Shown here piece after piece: positions 1-5,363 of a DNA stretch of 5,363 nucleotides. Origin of the DNA: Methylacidiphilaceae bacterium (GTDB lineage Bacteria; Verrucomicrobiota; Verrucomicrobiia; Methylacidiphilales; Methylacidiphilaceae); assembly GCA_028687155.1 (NCBI GenBank), contig JAQUAR010000132.1, positions 1 through 5,363 on the forward strand, written 5' to 3'. Below the pieces are notes generated by a model. It saw only the letters and a program-made list of their open reading frames with translations, was not told the origin of the DNA and made no database searches. Numbering within the stretch: position 1 is the first letter of the stretch; each line of letters begins with the position of its first letter. Made by a program: the position numbers and the translations under genes.

Positions 1-3000
1 AGCCCCATGGTGCAAGTGAACACACCGGTCCCGGCCCTGGCACCTGAGGAAATCGAAAAGCTGGTGACCTTCCCCCTGGAGATCGAGCTTTCGGGTATCC
101 CCGGCCTGGAGACCATGCGGTCGCTCTCCAAGTTCGGACTTTCCCAAATTACGATGATCTTCCGGGACGGCACCGACCTCTACCGGAGCCGTCAACTCGT
201 CAGCGAGCGACTTCTGGGTGCCGTTTCGAAGCTCCCCCGGGACTTGACCCCGACGCTCGCGCCGATCGCCACGGGAATGGGCGAAATCCTCTACTACACG
301 CTCCACTACCGGCCGGATGCCAAGGAGAAGCCGCCTACCGAGATGCTGCAGCTCATGGAGCTGCGCCTTCTCCAGGAATACACCGTCAAACCCCTTCTCC
401 GCATGGTGTCGGGAGTGGCCGATGTGAACACCAGCGGAGGCTATCAAAAGCTTATCTTGATCGAGCCGAACCCGGAAAGCCTCTTTCACGCTGGCATTAC
501 CGCCTCGGAGTTAGCCTCCCTGGTGGGAAAGAACGTCGATAACGTCGGAGGTGCCGTGATCGACCAGGCTGGACAGCAGCTCTTCGTCCGCTCGCTTGGC
601 CGGGTCGAGGATCTCCCGCAGATCGAGCGGCTGCCCGTCAAATATGGAGGCTCCTCCAAGCCGATCCTCGTGAGCGACTTGGCCCGGGTGACCGTCGGAC
701 CGAACATCCGGACTGGTGCTGCGACCTACAACGGTCAGGAGACCGTCCTGGGGACCGTCCTTATGCTGATTGGGGAAAATGCGCTGAACGTCGCGGGGCG
801 AGTCCGCGCGAAGATGGCGGAGATCCAGCAGCGGCTTCCGCCGGGGGTCGAGCTTCAGATCGTCTACGATCAATCCGATCTCGTGAACCGCACGATCCAC
901 ACCGTCATCCAGAACCTTTCGGAAGGAGCGCTACTGGTCATCGGCGTGCTCTTTTTCCTGGTTGCCAACGTTCGCGCCAGCCTGCTCGTCGCCTCGGTCA
1001 TTCCTCTCTCCTTTCTCTTCGCGATCTTCCTCATGCGGCCGCTCCATGTTTCGGCCAACCTGATGAGCCTGGGAGCCATCGACTTCGGCTTGCTCGTCGA
1101 TGGGGCGGTGGTGATCGTGGAAAATACGATCCGCGAGGTGGCCCGCCGTCAGACGCAGCTCGGCCGGCTGCTCACCCCCGCCGAACGCCAGTCAGCCATT
1201 CTCTCCGCCACCGAACAGGTCGGACCCTCGGTCTTCTTCGGCGTGCTGGTCATCGCCGTAGTCTATTTTCCGATCCTGGCTCTCGGGGGGATCGAAGGAA
1301 AGATGTTCCGGCCCATGGCGCTGACGGTCATCCTGGCCCTTTCCGGTTCTCTCTTGCTCGCTCTTAGCTATGTTCCCGCGGCGGCCTCGCTCTGGCTCGG
1401 CAAAAGTCTGCAGGATCGGGAAAGCCTGTTGATTCGCTGGGCGCGTGCGCTCTACACCCCGGCGCTGCGATGGACGCTCGGCTGGGGAGGGCCCCTGATC
1501 GTCTTCTCGTCCTTCGGCCTCTTCGCGCTCTCTCTCTTTTTCTTGAGTCGGATGGGGGCGGTCTTCGTACCCCGCCTCAACGAGGGGTCTTTCACCGTGA
1601 TGGTATACAAAACGTGGTCGATGGGGCTGCCCGCCTCGGTGGCGCTCGAAAAGGAGACCGAGTCGATGCTTTTGAGCCGGGTCCCGGAGATCTCCCTCAT
1701 CTTCTCACGGGCGGGCACTCCGGATATCGCCACCGATCCGATGCCCCAAAACGAGAACGACACCTACATGATCCTTCGACCCCCGGACGAGTGGCGAAAA
1801 GAGAAGGGAAAGCCGATCAGCCGTGATCGCTTGATCGAGATCATTCAAGGCGAGATCGCGATGCGAGTTCCCGGACAAGGGATGCTCTTCGGCCAGCCGA
1901 TCGAGATGCGCTTCAACGAGATGCTGGAAGGGGAAAAGGCGGACCTGGCAGCAAAGTGGTATGGACCGGATTTCGACGTGCTCGAGCCGCTGGCCGCACA
2001 GACCATGGAGATCCTGCGTAAGATCCCCGGGGCGATCGACGTCCAGATGCAGTCGGCGGGTCGAGCTCCCTCGCTCGAGTTCTCTCCCGACCGGTCCGCG
2101 ATGGATCGGTACACGGTGGAAGCCGGGGAGATCAATGCCGCGGTAGCGACTTCCATGGCCGGACAGGTCGTGGGAACGATGATCGACGGGGAGCGGCGAT
2201 ACCCGGTCGTCGTTCGCCTTCCCGACGCCTTGCGTTCCGACCCGAAGGCGATCCTCCGGCTGCCCGTGCGGAGCGAATCGGGAGGGCTCTTGCCGCTCGG
2301 AGAGGTGGGCAAATGCAACGTGGAACAACGGGTCCGCATCATCCACCGCTCAGGCGGAATCCGCTACCAGCCGGTGCAGGTGACCCTGGGGAGCCGCGAC
2401 GTGGCGGGGTTCGTCCGCGAAGCGCAAAGCCGCATCTCGCAGGCGATCCAGGTTCCTCGGGGCTATTTCCTGGAATTCGGCGGTCAATACCAGAACCTCC
2501 TTCGTGCCCAGGCCCGTCTGGCGCTGATCGTCCCCGCAGCACTCCTCCTCATCTTCTTCCTGATCTTTACGGCCTTGGGGAACTTCCGGCAGACGGCACT
2601 GGTGCTGATCAGCGTCCCGGTCGCGATCACCGGAGGGATCTTTGCCCTCCAATGCGCCGGGCTCCCCTTCAGCCTTTCGGCGGCCGTCGGCTTCATCGCT
2701 CTCTCCGGCATCGCGGTCCTGGCCGCGCTTGTGCTGGTTTCCTTCTTTAATCAACTGAGGGGGGAAGGGCTCGGGGCGGCCGAGGCGGTGTGGGAAGGTT
2801 GCCAAGTCCGCCTCCGGCCGATCCTCATGACCGCCACGGTCGCCAGCCTCGGTTTCCTCCCCATGGCGCTCGCACAGGGAGCCGGTGCGGAAGTGCAGCG
2901 GCCGCTGGCGGTCGTCGTCATCGGGGGAGTACTCTCCTCGACGCTTCTCTCTCTGCTTCTCTTGCCGACCCTCTACGCCTGGATGGAAGGGTGGCGGGAA

Positions 3001-3090
3001 GGTGCACGGATAAGCAGCGGTCGCCCGCCGGCCGGCGGCCTGCCGCAACCGTTGGCCGGAGAAAAACTTCCCCGCTCCCCCGAGGGATGA
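1..3090 (+). CDS. czcA: CzcA-type heavy-metal efflux RND pump (copy 1), 5'-truncated by window edge
   Basis: This is the inner-membrane pump subunit of a tripartite metal exporter. Family members trade protons for divalent cations (Zn, Co, Cd, Ni) and pass the metal through an adaptor to an outer-membrane channel. The frame is open from base 1 (Ser-Pro-Met-Val-Gln-Val-Asn-Thr), which matches an internal position of copy 2. The Met at base 7 is therefore not the start, and about 43 residues including TM1 lie upstream. Visible are 1029 codons, giving about 1072 in full, close to CzcA (about 1060). In order: porter domain PN (codons 1 to about 300); TM2-TM3 (bases about 925-1040); TM4 (1063-1125) with DFGLLVDGAVVIVEN at 1081-1125; TM5-TM6 (1219-1398); TM7 (1483-1570); second porter loop with ATDPMP and IEMRFNEML (1570-2500); TM8-TM12 (2518-2985). 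TM11-TM12 carry the family segment TATVASLGFLPMAL and then GAGAEVQRPL. The tail after TM12 is short, Pro/Gly-rich and unconserved. Asp361, Asp367 and Glu374 (window codons) match the CzcA proton-relay acids D402, D408 and E415. The DFG motif argues against a Cu/Ag pump. The exact metal is not determined. Confidence 0.96.
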   Translation, partial: SPMVQVNTPVPALAPEEIEKLVTFPLEIELSGIPGLETMRSLSKFGLSQITMIFRDGTDLYRSRQLVSERLLGAVSKLPRDLTPTLAPIATGMGEILYYTLHYRPDAKEKPPTEMLQLMELRLLQEYTVKPLLRMVSGVADVNTSGGYQKLILIEPNPESLFHAGITASELASLVGKNVDNVGGAVIDQAGQQLFVRSLGRVEDLPQIERLPVKYGGSSKPILVSDLARVTVGPNIRTGAATYNGQETVLGTVLMLIGENALNVAGRVRAKMAEIQQRLPPGVELQIVYDQSDLVNRTIHTVIQNLSEGALLVIGVLFFLVANVRASLLVASVIPLSFLFAIFLMRPLHVSANLMSLGAIDFGLLVDGAVVIVENTIREVARRQTQLGRLLTPAERQSAILSATEQVGPSVFFGVLVIAVVYFPILALGGIEGKMFRPMALTVILALSGSLLLALSYVPAAASLWLGKSLQDRESLLIRWARALYTPALRWTLGWGGPLIVFSSFGLFALSLFFLSRMGAVFVPRLNEGSFTVMVYKTWSMGLPASVALEKETESMLLSRVPEISLIFSRAGTPDIATDPMPQNENDTYMILRPPDEWRKEKGKPISRDRLIEIIQGEIAMRVPGQGMLFGQPIEMRFNEMLEGEKADLAAKWYGPDFDVLEPLAAQTMEILRKIPGAIDVQMQSAGRAPSLEFSPDRSAMDRYTVEAGEINAAVATSMAGQVVGTMIDGERRYPVVVRLPDALRSDPKAILRLPVRSESGGLLPLGEVGKCNVEQRVRIIHRSGGIRYQPVQVTLGSRDVAGFVREAQSRISQAIQVPRGYFLEFGGQYQNLLRAQARLALIVPAALLLIFFLIFTALGNFRQTALVLISVPVAITGGIFALQCAGLPFSLSAAVGFIALSGIAVLAALVLVSFFNQLRGEGLGAAEAVWEGCQVRLRPILMTATVASLGFLPMALAQGAGAEVQRPLAVVVIGGVLSSTLLSLLLLPTLYAWMEGWREGARISSGRPPAGGLPQPLAGEKLPRSPEG

Positions 3091-3165
3091 AAGAAGCCGG
3101 ATCTTTCTGCCGTTTCCCGAGCCATCTGGAAGTAACAGCTCTCCCGATCATGCACGGAGGTTGCT
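3091..3165 (+). other. Short intergenic spacer between the two pump genes
   Basis: The 75 nt between the copy 1 stop (TGA 3088-3090) and the copy 2 start contain no hairpin followed by a T-run and no clear sigma70-type promoter. The only inverted repeat seen is GAAAGA (3089-3094) with TCTTTC (3102-3107) around a 7-nt loop. It is A/U-rich, weak and not followed by U residues. The two genes are therefore most simply read as cotranscribed. Confidence 0.6.
3156..3160 (+). promoter_or_regulatory. Ribosome-binding site (GGAGG) of copy 2
   Basis: A strong Shine-Dalgarno core, GGAGG, ends 5 nt before CTG 3166 and 8 nt before ATT 3169. Both distances allow initiation. It decides the start region because no conventional start codon is available in frame here. 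CTG is preferred because it supplies the residue just before Ile-Asn-Ala-Leu-Leu, where family members usually have the initiator Met. Confidence 0.7.
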
Positions 3166-5363
3166 CTGATTAACGCGCTCCTTCGTTTCTCCGTTCGCCG
3201 GCGGGAGTTCATCTTTTTTGCTTCCGCGGCGCTCTTCGCTCTCGGGTTCTGGGCGGCTCTTCGGCTGCCCATCGATGCGGTTCCCGATATCACCAGCCCC
3301 ATGGTGCAGGTCAACACCGCCGTGCCATCCCTTGCGCCGGAAGAGATCGAAAAGCTCGTCACCTTTCCCCTCGAAGTCGAGCTCGCCGGCCTCCCGGGTC
3401 TCGACGTGATGCGCTCCCTCTCCAAGTTCGGCCTCTCCCAAGTCACCCTGATCTTTCGCGACGGCACTGACATCTACCGAAGCCGGCAGCTCGTCAGCGA
3501 ACGGCTGCTGGCCGCGCAAGCCAAAATCCCCCGCGACTTGGGCCCCTCGCTCGCCCCGATGGCCACCGGCCTGGGAGAGATCCTCTACTACTCCCTCGAA
3601 TATCGCCCGGAAGCCAAGGAGAAGCCTCCTACCGAAATGCTTCAGCTCATGGAGTTGCGCCTTCTCCAGGAATACACCGTCAAGCCGCTTCTCCGGCGGA
3701 TTCCCGGGGTTGCCGACATCAACACCACGGGCGGCTATGAAAAGCTGATCGTCGTTTCGCCCACCGCCGAAAGCCTCCTCCACGCCGGCTTGACCGTTTC
3801 CGATCTCAGCACCCTGGTCGGCAAGAACGTGCAAAATGCGTGAGGCGCCGTCATCGACCAGATGGGTCAGCAGCTCTTCGTCCGCTCCCTTGGCCGGGTC
3901 GAGGATCTCGCGCAGGTCGAGCGGCTGCCGATCAAGTATGCGGGCGGCACACAGCCCGTGCTGGTCGGCGATCTGGCTCAAGTCGCCGTCGGGCCCAATA
4001 TCCGAACGGGAGCAGCCACCGTGAACGGCAAGGAGGAGGTGGTCGGCACGGTCCTGATGCTGATCGGAGAGAACGCGCAGGCCGTCGCGAGCCGTGTAAA
4101 GGAAACGGTCGGAGAAATCCGAAAGCGGCTTCCGCCCTCCGTCGACATCCATATTCTTTATGATCAGTCGGAGCTGGTCGGCCGGACGATTCAGACCGTC
4201 GTCAAAAACCTCGCGGAAGGCGCCCTGCTCGTCGTGGGGGTCCTCTTTCTCCTGGTGGGCGAGGTGCGGGCGAGCCTCCTGGTCACTTCCGTCATCCCCC
4301 TCTCCTTTCTTTTCGCGCTCCTGGCCATGGGCCCGCTCCATATCTCCGCCAACTTGATGAGCCTGGGCGCGATCGACTTTGGGCTACTCGTCGATGGCGC
4401 GGTCGTTCTCGTCGACAACGCCCTGCGCGAGCTGGCCCGGCGCCGGAGCGGCTCGGGACAACCTCTCACCCCAAGCGAAAGGCTCTCAGCGGTCCTCTTT
4501 GCCGCCGAGCAGGTCGGGCCTTCCGTCTTCTTCGGCGTGCTGGTGATCACCGTAGTCTACGTCCCCATCCTCTCCCTGGGTGGCATTGAAGGGAAGATGT
4601 TCCGCCCCATGGCTGTTTCTGTCATCCTCGCGCTCTCGGGATCGCTGCTCCTCGCACTCACCTATGTACCCGCGGCGGCCACGGTCTGGATCCGGGAAAA
4701 CGCCTCCGGCCGGGAGACCTGGCTGATTCGGCTCGCCCGCAGAGCCTATCTCCCGATCCTTCGTTGGACGCTCGGCCGGGGCGGTCTTCTTGTGGTGACA
4801 GGCTCCTTCGCGGCATTTGCCTTCGGTCTCTGGATTCTGAGCCATATGGGAGCCGTTTTTGTCCCACGCCTCGATGAGGGAGCCTTCACCATCGAGTTTT
4901 ACAAGGCCCCCTCGGTCAGCCTGGAAGCGTCGGTGGCCATTGAAAAGGAGACGGAGAAGATGCTGCTCTCCCGCATTCCGGAAGCCGAGCTCCTCTTCTC
5001 GCGGACCGGCACCTCCGAGATTGCGACCGATCCCATGCCCCCGAATGAAAACGATCTCTACATGATGCTTCGGCCCCGCTCGCAGTGGCGCCAAGAGAAT
5101 GGCCGCCCGATCGATCGGGAGAGGCTGATCGAGATCATCTCCCAGGAAGTCGAAATGAGGATTCCCGGGCAGACCATGCTCTTCGTGCAGCCGATCGAGA
5201 TGCGCTTCAATGATATGCTCGAAGGTCAGCGAGCCGAGCTCGCCGTGAAATGGTTCGGACCGGATTACGATGTCCTCGAGGGCCTAGCCTCGCGCACCCA
5301 GGAGATCCTCCGCACCATCCCGGGCGCCCTCGAGGTCGAGTTCCAGTCGGCCGGCCGCTCTCC
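3166..5363 (+). pseudogene. czcA: CzcA-type heavy-metal efflux RND pump (copy 2), interrupted by one in-frame TGA and cut by window edge
   Basis: This is a second HME-RND pump gene, paralogous to copy 1 and starting 75 nt after it. The proposed start is CTG at 3166, giving (M)INALLRFSVRRREF, a typical CzcA N-terminus, 5 nt after GGAGG. No ATG, GTG or TTG occurs in frame between the upstream stop TAA (3133-3135) and the conserved N-terminus. TM1 is at about 3208-3261, followed by LPIDAVPDI. The porter domain begins like copy 1 and is stopped after 225 codons by TGA at 3841-3843, where copy 1 has GGA (Gly). Beyond it the same frame is open for 506 codons to the window end. It retains the rest of the PN region, TM2-TM7 (about 4219-4860), the TM4 motif DFGLLVDGAVVLVDN (4375-4419), ATDPMP and IEMRFNDML. 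The remaining C-terminal third lies outside. The relay Glu of TM4 is Asp here (4414-4416). A product ending at 225 residues would have only TM1 and part of the porter domain and could not pump. It is either a recent pseudogene or an intact gene with a base-call error; the sequence alone cannot decide. Confidence 0.85.
3841..3843 (+). other. In-frame premature TGA in copy 2
   Basis: The codon following Asn-Val-Gln-Asn-Ala is TGA, and the next codons read Gly-Ala-Val-Ile-Asp-Gln. The aligned stretch of copy 1 (bases 541-567) reads Asn-Val-Gly-Gly-Ala-Val-Ile-Asp-Gln, with GGA at 547-549. One G-to-T change therefore explains the stop without any frameshift. It is the only stop in frame between 3166 and 5363. 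Confidence 0.95.

Larger units (their letters stand above)
1..5363 (+). repeat. Diverged tandem duplication: 1-2069 against 3295-5363
   Basis: The two genes align at a constant offset of 3294 nt from base 1/3295 through base 2069/5363. Landmarks checked at this offset are the start of the alignment, the Gly/stop codon (547/3841), the TM4 motif (1081/4375) and the Gln-Ser-Ala-Gly-Arg stretch near the right edge (2047/5341). All agree, so no net insertion or deletion separates the copies. Hand counting gives about 142 of 183 identical residues at the start. The longest identical run noticed is 28 nt (362-389 against 3656-3683). Third-position differences are frequent, so the duplication is old. 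Confidence 0.9.

Noticed and set aside
7..9. ATG at base 7 as the true start of copy 1
   Set aside because: The same Met in copy 2 (3301) is internal and preceded by TM1 and the LPIDAVPDI segment. The frame is open to the left edge of the window.
1705..3048. Antisense open frames of 165-232 codons opposite the second half of copy 1
   Set aside because: They overlap one another in different frames and mirror the codon pattern of the real gene. They are shadows, with no family features.
3089..3107. Inverted repeat GAAAGA/TCTTTC as a terminator between the genes
   Set aside because: It is a weak 6-bp stem with four A-U pairs, overlapping the stop codon and without a following U-run.
3150..3173. 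Mini-frame MHGGCSD ending over the start of copy 2, as a metal-sensing leader peptide
   Set aside because: It has a His and a Cys, but no ribosome-binding site precedes the ATG and no attenuator-like structure follows. It probably arises by chance.
1..3843. Alternative genetic code with TGA read as Gly or Trp
   Set aside because: Copy 1 has no in-frame TGA in 1029 codons despite many Gly codons. It ends with TGA at the expected family length, and Trp is encoded by TGG. One isolated TGA does not support a recoded genome.
3841..3880. Recoding of the TGA as selenocysteine, with a small hairpin downstream (GACC at 3856-3859, GGTC at 3865-3868)
   Set aside because: The aligned residue is glycine, not cysteine. 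The stem is only 4 bp and does not extend, and no RND pump is known to need Sec at this place.
3148..4341. Long antisense open frame of 397 codons across the start of copy 2
   Set aside because: It lies opposite a conserved CzcA frame in GC-rich DNA, where long antisense frames are common. Its translation is charged and low in recognisable domains, resembling nothing known.

Overview
This window comes from a GC-rich genome. It is almost entirely filled by two tandem, same-strand genes of the heavy-metal-efflux branch of the RND superfamily (HME-RND, CzcA/CusA type). These are inner-membrane, proton-driven pumps that work with a periplasmic adaptor and an outer-membrane channel, so the source is a Gram-negative-type (diderm) bacterium. 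The sequence does not fix the phylum. No RNA gene, insertion sequence, CRISPR array or origin is visible.

Layout. Positions 1-3090 hold the first pump. Its frame is open from the first base, so its start lies upstream and about 43 N-terminal residues, including TM1, are missing. Its C-terminus is complete. Positions 3091-3165 are a short spacer with no convincing terminator or promoter and a GGAGG ribosome-binding site at its end. From 3166 to the window edge runs the second pump. It appears to start at a non-ATG codon (CTG) and is cut by a single in-frame TGA at 3841-3843. The same frame then stays open and conserved to base 5363.

The two copies align base for base at a constant offset of 3294 nt, with no net gap over the 2069 nt that can be compared. 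About 78% of amino acids match over the first 183 codons. They are therefore paralogues from an old tandem duplication that have stayed strictly collinear. Both carry the TM4 signature DFGxxVDGAVV that marks the divalent-cation (Zn/Co/Cd/Ni) type rather than the Cu/Ag type. Copy 1 has the full D-D-E relay; copy 2 has D-D-D.

If the stop is real, copy 2 is a recently broken gene, since nothing else in it has decayed. If it is a sequencing error, this is an operon of two divergent pump subunits that could form separate pumps or, speculatively, a mixed trimer. The adaptor (CzcB-like) and outer-membrane (CzcC-like) genes are not in the window and would be expected nearby.
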